Of a DNA stretch of 64,000 nt, positions 21,530 to 31,323 are shown one piece after another (within the stretch, counting starts at the first letter, position 1; the number at the start of each line of letters is the position of its first letter). Below the pieces are notes generated by a model. It made no database searches and was not told the origin of the DNA. It saw only the letters and a program-made list of their open reading frames with translations. Made by a program: the position numbers and the translations under genes. The DNA is from Guyanagaster necrorhizus (lineage: Eukaryota > Basidiomycota > Agaricomycetes > Agaricales > Physalacriaceae): assembly GCF_019112545.1 (NCBI RefSeq), contig NW_025064897.1, forward strand, positions 803,926 through 867,925. Reading direction: 5' to 3'.

Positions 21530-22350
21530 TAATGCATTCCATCTGTCCATTGGTTTGAGGGTGGTATGCAGTTAAAGTGTTGTGCTTAATATGCAGGAGT
21601 TGATAGAAGTCATCCAAGAACTTGGAGACAAATTGTGGTCCTCTATCTGAAACGACAATCTGCAGCATGCTATATTTCATGTAGACTTCATCTCATAGGA
21701 TTTTTGCCCATCTCTCTAAAGTTAGTTCAGTGGAACAAGTGACCAGAATGATCGCTTTCGAGAATTGATTGACTATGATGATAATAGTGTCATATCCATT
21801 GCAGTCTAACAGACTGATGATCATATCAACTGAGATGTGAGTTCATGGTGCAGATGGAATTTCATTTGAATGTAAGAGAGTGGCTCATACCTGTATTGAA
21901 GACTTCCCCTGTTGACAAACCTCACACCCTCTGATGTATATGGTAATGTTGTTGGCTATCTTGGGCCACCAATATTTTCACAATATCAATTCCTTAGTTT
22001 TGGCTATGCCAGGGTGACTGACCATAGCATGATCATTGCAAGTAGCAATGATCTCACCATGTAGTCTTTAATCTCTTGGAATATAGATCTGTCCATCATA
22101 GTGGATCAACTCTCCCTTCTTCATCATTCCTCACTCATGGTTAAGAGAGGAAGCCACTTGTTGATCTCATTTATGGCTGTCACAAGTCATGCTCTTTATG
22201 CACTCATGAATTTTCTCCTCTGTCAACATTATCATAGCTCTGAAATGCTCAGAGCATAGTAATATTACTCCATCATTATCAGATCCTCCCTGATTGTGAT
22301 CTGCTCTGCAGCTGAGTAGATCAGCCTTTTTGTTAGTGGTGCCTGCTTTA
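21530..22350 (-). pseudogene. Gypsy-B integrase core
   Basis: Minus strand reads VVSDRGPQFVSKFLDDFYQL with TAYHPQTNGQ downstream, the second Asp and the Glu region of the DDE triad, and KKEEL/REYWWPKI with CEVC near 21900-21990, the zinc HHCC part. Stops are present. Confidence 0.8.
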
Positions 22351-23480
22351 TGATGAAGCATATACTAGTACTGACTCAACTCTGTGACCCATCTCACCTA
22401 CCAGTGGTTCAGTTTTTGTGGCTGTCAAAAGTATCAGAGGTTCTGATGATCAGTCCAGATTTCAAAAATCTCTGTTGCTCCAATCAAGTAATGTCACCAT
22501 TCTTCAAGGGCGAGCATAATGGCAAGAAGCTTCTTATTGTATATCTCATAGTTTCATTCTGTAATGGTGAGCACCTTTGACAGGAATGCCACTGGTCACT
22601 ATTTACTGTTTTGTTCCTGGAACAGTATGACTCCGATGGCTCTCTCACTTGAGTTGGCCTCAATTCAAAGCTTTCCTTCTTGTGTCAGAATGGCAAGTAT
22701 AACATCTTCAGCTAGTCATCACTTTAGATCATCAAAGGCAACTTGTTGGGAGGAACTCCAGATCCAGAGAGCATTGCCAGTTAGCTGCATCATTGAGCAA
22801 ACTATCTTGCTGTAATCTCAGATGAAATGCCAATAGAAATTCATGAAGCCAAGGAATAATCGCAGCTTCTTTTTCTTAGTCAGTTCTGGCCACTCCATTA
22901 CCCCTGCAACTTCGATAGGGTCCATTCACATACTTTCTTTTGAAATGATGACCCCTAGGTATTCTGTTTTGAGCACCTCGAACTCACACTTCTCAGCTTT
23001 AAGGAACAGCTTGTGTTTTCTCATAAGGGCTAACACTTGTTGAACTAGCTTCCTATGCTCTTCCTTTGTTTTGGACATGATTAGAATATTGTTGAGGTAA
23101 ATAGTCACTTTCCCAGTAGTGATGAGGTCTTTGAATATATCATTCATCATCCACTGGAATGTGGCTGAGGAGTTGATGAGTCTAAAGAACATGATGGTGA
23201 GTTTGAATAGTCCTCAGTTCATTCTGAATGCCATCTTCTATTCATCTCCTTCCTTAATGCAGACATTGTTATATCCCCATTGGACATCAAGTTTTATATA
23301 ATATTTGGCACCTCAGAGTTTATCCATCAGCTCAGAGATCAAAGGGAGGGAGTATTGATTTTTGATGGTCATCTCATTAAGCATTTAATAATCTTAGACC
23401 AGTCAGAGTTTACCATCCTTCTTTTTGACAAAGAAGAATGGTGACACCATAGAGGATTTGGAGGGTCAGATGCATCTACT
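22350..23480 (-). pseudogene. Gypsy-B RNase H and reverse transcriptase
   Basis: RNase H lies at about 22350-22840 and RT at 22926-23480. RT reads FRLINSSATFQWMMNDIF, IYLNNILIMSKTKEEH (the catalytic YLDD has become YLNN by G-to-A changes) and LFLKAEKCEFEVLKTEYLG. The catalytic change alone would kill polymerase activity. Confidence 0.85.
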
Positions 23481-24805
23481 GGACAAATTCTCATCTAGAA
23501 ACTTGTCAAGTTCTTATTGTTTGTTATTGCCAAGTGGATATGTCTTGCAATCCAAGTTAGCATTTATGTTTGGAATGAGTTTGATGGCATGATCCCAGAG
23601 CTTTGGTCTTGGCAGCTCATCAAAACTCTCTTTTTCAAACAAGTCTTTAAAGTCATGTGTCTAATTGAGTATCATTTCTTTAAAGGTCCTTTCAGTTTTT
23701 TATTCATTGGCCTTAGCAGCCAGGTTATTTGCATAATGTATGGTGTGAATTTGCAGCTCCTGTTGAAGGTCCACCACAAGGATCATTTCTCCATCTTTCA
23801 TCTTTTTATTCCACTAATCCTCAGAGTCTTCATCAGGAAGTTCAAATGGAATTTTTCAGCATCGACATCTTGCAAAGGTTATTTTTCTGGTCTTCTAGTT
23901 GATCAGCAGGTTATGCCTGATCAACCAGTCATGGCCTAGAAAGATTTCCTTGATGCCTAGATCTGTGACTGCCAGGTCAATCTGCTCAGAATGATCTCTG
24001 ATCATGAGCCTAAGCTCCACAAATTCAGTGATTGAGCCAGCTTGATTCTTGGTTCTATCAGCATTATAGATGGGGATTGGGGCCACAGTGGCCCAGGTCA
24101 GGAGTTTGTGCTTATTGACAAAAGCATGATTGATTGAACTTCTGATACACCTGCTATCGATTAGCACAGTTACAGTGTGGATGGAGTGAGATATGAGGGT
24201 TTTGATTTGCACTTTAGTGAGTAGGTCTCATCCGGTTGTTTTAGCTCACTGGATGAACTTTTGTGGGCCTTGCAGTTCATCAAGCTATTCCAAGACTTGA
24301 CATTGTTCAGCCTTTTTTAATCTTTCCACTATTTTATCAATGATTTCTTTAGCCCAGATTTGGTGTACCCAGTTCTTGAGTACAGCTTTTGCTGCTGCTT
24401 CATCCTTGGCTTCTTTGATGGCCTGCCAAGTCCATTTGATGTCAAATGGCTTGAGCCAGGTTTTGGGGTTCTCTACCCTTATTTGGCCCAGAGGCATTTG
24501 AGTTTCTTTTTGCAATTCTTTAGTGTGCAGGGCATAATTCAGGAGTATATTCAAATGCTTGGTATAAATAGGCATAGGAGTAACTATAGAAGTACTATCA
24601 GTCTGACTATTGGCTGGAGTGTGCACACCGTATTGTCCTTTGGCCAGTCCAGTGGAATTGCTCACTGACTGGCCCTGTCTTTTACTTCCTTCATTTTTGT
24701 TTCAGTGCCAAACTCTTCTTCTTCTCTTTGTAAGTCAGCAATCTGTGCTCAAATGTTCTTCTGAGTTCGCTTTTTCTTCAGGCAGTCCTTCACTATATGG
24801 CCCTT
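23481..24805 (-). pseudogene. Gypsy-B protease and gag-pol linker, up to the zinc knuckle break
   Basis: 23895-24212 reads VTVLIDSRCIRSSINHAFVN (DSG has become DSR) and GSITEFVELRLMIRDHSEQI. 24285-24665 is the linker with ENPKTWLKPFDIKWTW. At 24800-24805 the frame is in the second half of the CCHC knuckle (GHIVKDCLKKK) when Gypsy-A intervenes; its first half, KCFNCGQ, is at 33267-33290. Confidence 0.82.
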
Positions 24806-25343
24806 TATTAGACTCAAACCCCACGTGACTATCAACACGTGATGATAAGCCGATTGAACCGCACACTTCGGGTTAAACAATCAGGGTTCACCAGATGTCA
24901 ATGTTGTCAGTGTGGGACAAGGCTTCGCAAGTAGTGGGAGCTCGGGAGTAGTTTGGTGAAGATAAACTTTAGTTCAAGACTGGGGTGTTACAGTGAGAAC
25001 TAAGCTACTTAAATACTGTTTAGCTGTCGTGCTATAAATAACTGTTCACAAAAGATATTGTCTGCTGTAGAGCTGTTTCCCCCACCGTTGCCAGGTTCTC
25101 CACAAAGAGCTGTTGTCTTGCTGCAGAGCTGTGATCGTGCACTGCTATTTGAGGGTCAAAAAGGGTATTGTCTCCCTTCACTGCTCACAGCAGCGCAATC
25201 AGGAGAATGACCGACTTGGGCTGCTGAGCTAAGCGTTCCTTTGGTCATAAGCGCTGGTCCAAGCACCTTGACTAAGCAAAGATAGGGGTTTCTTCCGAGG
25301 AAAAAGGAAAGAAAATAGGAGAAAAATAGGAAAAATCGTAACA
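24806..25343 (-). repeat. 3' LTR of Gypsy-A
   Basis: 538 bp, tattagactc to aatcgtaaca. The terminal TG of the partner reads TA here. It contains two CACGTG hexamers (24822-24827 and 24836-24841); in the 5' LTR the first has become CACATG. The U3/R region includes a TATA-like tacttaaatact and a pyrimidine-rich end. Confidence 0.95.
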
Positions 25344-25485
25344 TTACCCCCTCCTTAAGACCATTGTCCCAATGGTTCAGTTAGGGCAGACCCCCTCTGT
25401 TGGCAGGAGGTGGGCGATCTGCTGGACCTGATCGTCCGTCTGCAGATTCATAAAGACATTGACCCCTTGTTGTTTGGTGTTCCTG

Positions 25486-26190
25486 TCACAGGATCTCGAA
25501 CTGTGAGGGTGTTACACTGTTTGTGGGATCCGTTATGTCGTGACTTTCGATTTGCAGGCTGCCTGTGGATTCATTGCATACTTTAGCCACATTGCTTCTC
25601 ATTGTATGTCCCATAGGCATCTGTGTTCGTCCATTGTTGTGCAGTGCATTGATTCTGTGTTCATAGTCGCGGATTGCTTCTTCCGCATTCATATATTTTT
25701 CATTGACCCACTGGTTTGATTCGGGTCCGTATCCTTTCCAGCTGACCAAGTAATCAACTGTTGTTGTTGTTCCATCACCCCGTGCTCTGACTCGACGCGT
25801 TCTATGATTTAGAACTTCATCGATTTCATAATGTTCTTCGTCGTCGATGAGTTCCAGTGGTGGCGGTGGTGGTCGTTCTTGGTTTGGAAAGGCTGGTGGG
25901 ATATATGGGGTCAATAATGTTTTATTGAAGACATTATGGACCTTCCAAGTTGCTGGTAGCAGTAGCTTGTATGTGGATGTGCCAACTTTTGCCAGGACTT
26001 TGAATGGCCCTGTCCTTTTGTCTGCCAATTTTTGCTTTGGTCTCAGCAGGTGTAGGTTCCTTGTATCCAACCAGACTTTGTCGTTGATGGAATAATTGTG
26101 CGCCGCACCCTTGTGCTTGTCATACTGCCATTTCATTGTTGAAGCTGCTTTGTCTAAGGCCACCTTTGTTTCTTCGTGGATTTTTGCCAT
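25486..26190 (-). CDS. Gypsy-A integrase C-terminus with chromodomain
   Basis: A 234-codon open frame. It includes the GPY/F-like KRTGPFKVLAKVGTSTYKL, PATWKVHNVFNKTLLTPY and the chromodomain EEHYEIDEVLNHRTRRV..VDYLVSWKGYGPESNQW (about residues 118-180), ending PSQFEIL and a stop. It is the last part of the polyprotein, and the frame upstream is interrupted by a stop at about 26398-26400 (CAA to TAA). Chromodomains of this kind direct insertion towards heterochromatin, which agrees with the nesting seen here. Confidence 0.9.
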   Translation of the reverse strand: MAKIHEETKVALDKAASTMKWQYDKHKGAAHNYSINDKVWLDTRNLHLLRPKQKLADKRTGPFKVLAKVGTSTYKLLLPATWKVHNVFNKTLLTPYIPPAFPNQERPPPPPLELIDDEEHYEIDEVLNHRTRRVRARGDGTTTTVDYLVSWKGYGPESNQWVNEKYMNAEEAIRDYEHRINALHNNGRTQMPMGHTMRSNVAKVCNESTGSLQIESHDITDPTNSVTPSQFEIL

Positions 26191-27111
26191 CGTTGTAGCA
26201 AAGTCCGTTGAAGCTGGAGTTGTTGTGTGGGCCTGCCCAGATTGCGCAACTGGTGGATGCCTCCTGTAGTTTACAAAGAATGGTGTTTTGCCTGTTGCGG
26301 AGTGAATTCTATTGTTATGTTGGAATGCTGTGAGTGCGAGCCATTCCGTCCAGTCGTCTTGTTGATAGTTGACGAATAGGCATAAGTATTTTTCAATTTC
26401 TTAGTTGGCCCGTTCCGTTTGGCTGTCGGTCTGAGGATGATATGCCATTGAGGCATTTCGTTTGATGTTAAGCAGATGGTATAAGTCATCGAGGAATTTG
26501 GAGACGAACTGTGGTCCCCGGTCAGAGATGACTACTTGGGGCATGCCATACTTTGTGTATACTTCGTCTTGTAGGATTTTTGCCCATCCTTTGGATGTTA
26601 ATTCGGTCGCGCAGGCAATCGGAATGATTGCCTTTGAGAAGCGATCGATGATGACGATGATTGCATCATAGCCATCACTTTCAGGAAGTTCGGTTATCAT
26701 GTCTACTGAGATGTGGGTCCATGATGACGAAGGGACCTCATTTGGATGCAGGAGTGCAGCTTTCGGGTGTGTTGAAGTTTTGCCTCGTTGGCAGACCTCG
26801 CAAGCTTTGACATATCGGGTGATATCATGATCCATTTTTGGCCACCAGTATTCCCTCAATATTAGTTCTTTAGTTTTTGCGATGCCAGGGTGTCCGGCCA
26901 TCTTGTGATCATGGCATGTGGCGATGATATCACCATGCAGCTTCTCATCTCTGGGGATGTAGATCCGTCCATCATAACGGATCAGACCCCCTTCCTTTTT
27001 TAGCCCCCGCTCATGATTAAGTGAGGGGGCGATCTGTTGATCCCACTTGTGTGGATTGCGGGTGGCACTCTTGATGTGTTCGTGCATCTCTTCCTCTGTG
27101 GGCATGATCAT
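26191..27111 (-). CDS. Gypsy-A integrase (zinc domain and DDE core)
   Basis: The frame at 26401-27111 holds the zinc-binding HDHKMAGHPGIAKTKEL and YVKACEVCQRGK (HHCC) near residues 66-110, and the catalytic core: ISVDMITELPESDGYDA for the first Asp, VVISDRGPQFVSKF for the second, and YHPQTDSQTERAN for the Glu. All three catalytic acids are present. The frame stops after ERAN at a TAA where the family has CAA, and resumes in phase to 26190. Confidence 0.92.
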
Positions 27112-27129
27112 TGTCCTAAAGTGTTCTGG

Positions 27130-27669
27130 TCATAGTAGAACCACTCCCTTGTTGTCGTCTCCTCCTTGGTCACGGTCTGCCCTGCGGCTGAGGAAATCGG
27201 CCTTCTTGTTCGCTATACCAGCCTTGTGGCAGAGCATGTATTCATACTGTGATAGTTCTGTCACCCATCGGGCTTGTCTGCGATTAAGCTTTTGAGGTTG
27301 TCGGAAATATCGGAGATTCTGGTGATCCGTCCAAATTTCAAAAGTCTGGACTGCTCCAATCAGATAGTGCCGCCACTCGGCAAGAGCTAGCATTATAGCG
27401 AGGAGTTCTTTGTCGTAGATTTCATAATTGTGCTCTGTTACTGTGAGTGCCTTTGATAGGAATGCGACCGGTTGCCATTTGCCTTTTTGTTCCTGTGATA
27501 GTACGGCCCCAATCACGCCTTCGCTGGAGTCAGCTTCCACCTGGAACTTCCTGTCTTGGCTTGGTATAGCCAAAATGACGTCTTCCGCTAATCGGTGTTT
27601 AAGGTCATTAAACGCTGCCTGTTGTGAAATTTCCCAGGTCCATGGGGAATTTCCGGTCAATTGTGTCAT
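27130..27669 (-). CDS. Gypsy-A RNase H
   Basis: Reads FQVEADSSEGVIGAVLSQE, HNYEIYDKELLAIMLALAEW and FEIWTDHQNLRYF, giving the catalytic Asp, Glu and Asp of the retroelement RNase H fold, then KLNRRQARWVTELSQYEY. A single TGA separates it from RT (27670-27672, from CGA) and another from integrase (27127-27129). It removes RNA from the RNA-DNA hybrid during reverse transcription. Confidence 0.92.
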   Translation of the reverse strand: MTQLTGNSPWTWEISQQAAFNDLKHRLAEDVILAIPSQDRKFQVEADSSEGVIGAVLSQEQKGKWQPVAFLSKALTVTEHNYEIYDKELLAIMLALAEWRHYLIGAVQTFEIWTDHQNLRYFRQPQKLNRRQARWVTELSQYEYMLCHKAGIANKKADFLSRRADRDQGGDDNKGVVLL

Positions 27670-27672
27670 GGG

Positions 27673-28167
27673 TCAGACTATTTTGCTGTAATCCCGGATG
27701 AATCTTCGATAGAAGTTGGTGAAGCCAAGGAATGATTGCAATTTCCTCTTCTTGGTTGGTTCCGGCCATTCAGTGATCTCCGCTATTTTGACTGGGTCCA
27801 TTCTGATACTTCCTTCGCTGATAATGACTCTGAGGTATTCGGTCTCCAGTACCTCGAATTCACATTTTTCAGCTTTGAGGAAGAGTCGATGTTTCCTCAT
27901 TAAGGATAATACTTGGCGTACCAACCACCTGTGGTCTTCCTTCGTTTTGGACATAATAAGTATATCGTCCAAGTAGATTGTGATGTTTCCAGTGGCGATG
28001 AGATCTTTAAAGATGTCATTCATCATCCATTGGAATGTGGCCGGCGAGTTCATTAGTCCGAAGAACATAACCGTCGGTTCGAACAAACCGCAGTTGGTTC
28101 GAAAAGCGGCCTTCCACTCGTCACCTTCTTTGATACGGACGTTGTTGTATCCCCATCGAACGTCCAA
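27673..28167 (-). CDS. Gypsy-A reverse transcriptase palm and thumb
   Basis: Reads GYNNVRIKEGDEWKAAFRTN, FFGLMNSPATFQWMMNDIF, ITIYLDDILIMSKTKEDH with the catalytic YLDD intact, LFLKAEKCEFEVLETEYL and LGFTNFYRRFI. It is continuous in phase with the fingers region at 28189-28400, broken only by a TGA at 28186-28188. Confidence 0.94.
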   Translation of the reverse strand: MDVRWGYNNVRIKEGDEWKAAFRTNCGLFEPTVMFFGLMNSPATFQWMMNDIFKDLIATGNITIYLDDILIMSKTKEDHRWLVRQVLSLMRKHRLFLKAEKCEFEVLETEYLRVIISEGSIRMDPVKIAEITEWPEPTKKRKLQSFLGFTNFYRRFIRDYSKIV

Positions 28168-28188
28168 TTTGGTGTAGTACCTTGCTCC

Positions 28189-29097
28189 TCAGAGTTTGTC
28201 CATTAATTCCGAGATTAAAGGAAGTGGATAACGGTTTTTAATTGTCATCTCATTGAGCTTCCGATAATCTTGGACAGGTCGGAGTTTCCCATCCTTTTTC
28301 TTGACAAAGAAGAATGGTGACGCCATTGGCGACTTTGATGGTCGAATTTGTCCACTAGACAAGTTTTCTTCGAGAAACTTATCTAGTTCTTGTTGTTCGT
28401 TATTGCTAAGGGGATAGCATTTGCAGTCTAGGTTGGCATTGGCGTTAGGAATTAATTCGATTGCATGGTCCCAGGGCTTTGTGTCGGGTAATTCATCGAA
28501 ACTTTCTTTGTCGAATAGATCCCGATAGTCCTGCACCCATTCGAGTACCATTTCGTTAAATGTCCTTTCCTCTTTTTCAGCATTGGCTTTTGCTGCTAGG
28601 TCATTAGCATGGTGTACCACCCGAATATTAATGGCCCTTTGTAGGTCAACGGCGAGAATGGTTTCACCGTCTTCCATTTCCTCATCCCATCGGTCTTCGG
28701 GATCCTCATCCGGTAGTTCGAATGGGATTTTCCGGCACTGACATCGAGCGAAAATGATTCGTCTGCTTTTCCAATTAATCAGCGGATTGTGTCTGATCAG
28801 CCAATCATGGCCAAGGAATATTTCCCTGGTTCCTAGATCTGTTACTGCTAAGTCAATTCGTTCCGAGTGATCCCCGATAGTGAGCCTAAGCTCCACATAT
28901 TCGGTGATGGATCTGGCTTGGTTCTTTGTTCCATCTGCATTATAAACAGAGATTGGGGCTGCTGTTGCCCGCGTGGGTAATTGGTGCTTGGTGACGAAAG
29001 CTCGGTTAATAGAACTTCCCATGCAGCCACTGTCGATCAGGGCAACAGCTGCATGGGTAGATCGAGATGTCAAGGTCTCGATCTGTGCATCGGTCAC
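28189..29097 (-). CDS. Gypsy-A aspartic protease and RT fingers
   Basis: The 302-codon frame starts MTDAQIETLTSRSTH. Retropepsin active site AVALIDSGCMGSSIN (DSG intact) is at about residues 18-32, with the second family motif IFLGHDWLIRHNPLI at about 110-124. RT begins at about residue 245 with LSSGQIRPSKSPMASPFFFV, KKKDGKLRPVQDYRKLNE and NRYPLPLISELM. The frame is closed by a CGA-to-TGA change. Confidence 0.93.
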   Translation of the reverse strand: MTDAQIETLTSRSTHAAVALIDSGCMGSSINRAFVTKHQLPTRATAAPISVYNADGTKNQARSITEYVELRLTIGDHSERIDLAVTDLGTREIFLGHDWLIRHNPLINWKSRRIIFARCQCRKIPFELPDEDPEDRWDEEMEDGETILAVDLQRAINIRVVHHANDLAAKANAEKEERTFNEMVLEWVQDYRDLFDKESFDELPDTKPWDHAIELIPNANANLDCKCYPLSNNEQQELDKFLEENLSSGQIRPSKSPMASPFFFVKKKDGKLRPVQDYRKLNEMTIKNRYPLPLISELMDKL

Positions 29098-29136
29098 TAA
29101 GTCCTGTCCCGAGGACTTAGTTCGTCGAATGAACTT

Positions 29137-29625
29137 TCATGGACCACGTAATTCATCAAGCCATTCAAGTGCTTGGCACCTTTCTACTTTTCGCATCCCC
29201 ATAATCATATCGTCAATTACTTCCTCGATGCAGGTCTGGTGTATCCAATTCTTTAGTATGGCCTTGGCTGCCATTTCGTCCTTTGCATTTTTAATTGCCT
29301 GCCAAGTCCATTCGGTGTGAAAGGGCTTGAGCCATGTTGTGGAGTTCTCTACTCCTGTTCGGCCTGAAAGCGATTGAGTCTGTTGTTGTTTTTTAGTTTG
29401 ATGAACGGAAGATAAAGACGTACCTTCAGGGCTCTCTGCCCTTCTTTGGCCCTTCGTCGGCACTTGAGTTTTAGTCGTTGATTCCTTAAGCGATTCTGGT
29501 TTCTGAGTAATGAGGTCGGGTATATTCGAATGCATGCATAATTTAGACATAGGAGTAGGAACTAAAAAAGAAGAAATGTCAGTCTGTCCTGCAGGCTGTG
29601 ACCTAGTACTCTTGTCCTCGGCCAA
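29137..29625 (-). CDS. Gypsy-A Gag-Pol linker
   Basis: A 162-codon frame of low-complexity Ser/Thr/Gln sequence followed by GVENSTTWLKPFHTEWTWQA and a helical stretch ending ALEWLDELRGP. The same block is found in Gypsy-B (24285-24665), Gypsy-C (41100-41330) and Gypsy-D (6740-7170), so it is a conserved lineage-specific domain of unknown role. It is bounded by single stops that transitions explain. Confidence 0.8.
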   Translation of the reverse strand: MAEDKSTRSQPAGQTDISSFLVPTPMSKLCMHSNIPDLITQKPESLKESTTKTQVPTKGQRRAESPEGTSLSSVHQTKKQQQTQSLSGRTGVENSTTWLKPFHTEWTWQAIKNAKDEMAAKAILKNWIHQTCIEEVIDDMIMGMRKVERCQALEWLDELRGP

Positions 29626-29771
29626 GACAGTTGAATCGCCTACTGCTTGGCCCCGCCTTTTACCTCCTTGGCCTTATCGTTGGGCTCGAGGTCCTCGTCT
29701 TCTTTCATCAAATCGGCGATCTGCGCCCTAATGTCCTCTCGCATGCACTTGTTCTTCTTCTCCAGGCAGTT

Positions 29772-31259
29772 TCACGCCATGTGGCCTAGTTGGCCGCAAT
29801 TGAAGCACTTCCCCTCCTTCTTGAGGCGATCGATGTTGATTTGCTTACCCTTTCCGGTACCTGGGCCCTTACCGGTTCGCTTCCCATCGTTCTGGGAAGT
29901 TGGGGCTGAGCTGCTGGGCCTGGCAGATGTCATTGCGTGGGAGGTGGAGGGCTTCGGGCCCTGTCCCTGGTACCTGTGCTGTCCCCACAGGTTTGTGGCT
30001 TCCGCCTTCTGTCGTTGTCGCTCCTGCCACATTAGAATGATTCGCGACTTCCACTCATCATAGCTGATCGGCATGCTATGTCCGAGGTCTGAAATGGTCT
30101 TCAGGTAGTGGGGGGGTACTCCCAGCTTCATGTATTCGACCATTCGTCCTGAGTCAGCCACATCCTCCCGGACACCGGCCAACTTTCCAAGACGCTCCAG
30201 CTCATTGAAGTAGTCGGGTGCCGTTTTGTCACCCATCTTGTACTCCTTCATTCTTGCCTTGTGTACTTCTCGGACCGCGGGATCCATGAACTTGTCACGG
30301 ATCATCTGTTTTAGTACCGGCCATGAGGAGAGTCGGTGATGTTGCCGCATGGTTGACCAGAAGGTAGGGGCCATCAAGACCCACCATACCTTTGCTTTAT
30401 CTTCGAAGTACGTTGTAGCGTAGTTGACCTTGTATACGTCGAAGAGGAAATAGAAGGTGAAGACCTGGAAGTATTGGTCACAATCTAGGAGGAAGTGGTC
30501 AATATCATCTGAGGCCCCCTTGAAGGGAAGGGGGTCCCGCCTATATGTCGGTTTGACATTTAATACATGCGCCTTCAGATCCAAAGGCAACATCAGATTT
30601 GGGGGTTCCCTGCCAGAGGGGCCGACCCAGTCTGTTGGGGGCCCCAGAAAGGAATGCAGGGACCTGTCGTCGGCGATGGGGCTTCTTGGCGTCGGGGGCC
30701 CTCCCTTTCGGACAATTCGGCCATCCTTGATTGTCCACCCCTGTGCGGTGGCCTCAGGGTCGTCCTTCTTCTCATCCGTGGGGGCCGGTCCACTTCCTTC
30801 GGCTTCGTCGGGTGGCAGTTGCCCTCCGAGTAGCCGGCTTCCTGTGCTGGTCCAGGGGTTTGGATGATAGACCCTTGGTGGTCCATAGGATCGGGCCAGC
30901 CGAGATGCCGTGCTTCGGATGGCAGATGTGGCGTCCGAGTACCTTAATGTCATCGTCCGGATTGACGATACCATGGTTGTCATTCTGGACGGCATGACAC
31001 TCGGCGTCCACGGCATTGGCACCTGTCGTTTTCTGAATCTCGGTCGGTATAGTGGCAACGCCATCATCTGATAATGTAAAAACCGCTGATTGAAATTAAA
31101 AATAGCCCACTCCATCGTGGCATACTGTAAAATTTCCTCCTTCTCAACAGGATCAGCAGCTGTGTACCTTCTCCCCAGAGACGATCGTAACCAGAGATCG
31201 TCCCTCCACAATTTGGCTACTTGTTCCTGGTATAGCCGAACAAACTCCTCCTCCCGCAC
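29772..31259 (-). CDS. Gypsy-A Gag core (matrix/capsid/nucleocapsid)
   Basis: A 495-codon frame opens MREEEFVRLYQEQVAKLWRD. The capsid-like part lies at about residues 240-400, with PLPFKGASDDIDHFLLDCDQ, NYATTYFEDKAKVWW and MGDKTAPDYFNELERL. The nucleocapsid end has the CCHC knuckle KCFNCGQLGHMA, where TGA 29772-29774 replaces the Arg codon just before the last Cys (NCLEKKN follows in phase). Gag would assemble the particle that packages the RNA. Several plus-strand frames over this interval are shadows. Confidence 0.93.
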   Translation of the reverse strand: MREEEFVRLYQEQVAKLWRDDLWLRSSLGRRYTAADPVEKEEILQYATMEWAIFNFNQRFLHYQMMALPLYRPRFRKRQVPMPWTPSVMPSRMTTMVSSIRTMTLRYSDATSAIRSTASRLARSYGPPRVYHPNPWTSTGSRLLGGQLPPDEAEGSGPAPTDEKKDDPEATAQGWTIKDGRIVRKGGPPTPRSPIADDRSLHSFLGPPTDWVGPSGREPPNLMLPLDLKAHVLNVKPTYRRDPLPFKGASDDIDHFLLDCDQYFQVFTFYFLFDVYKVNYATTYFEDKAKVWWVLMAPTFWSTMRQHHRLSSWPVLKQMIRDKFMDPAVREVHKARMKEYKMGDKTAPDYFNELERLGKLAGVREDVADSGRMVEYMKLGVPPHYLKTISDLGHSMPISYDEWKSRIILMWQERQRQKAEATNLWGQHRYQGQGPKPSTSHAMTSARPSSSAPTSQNDGKRTGKGPGTGKGKQINIDRLKKEGKCFNCGQLGHMA

Positions 31260-31323
31260 CTGTTGTTCTCGTCATTTCTTCTCCTGTTCTTGGCGCGTGG
31301 AGATGTTGACGATACTTCCCCAT

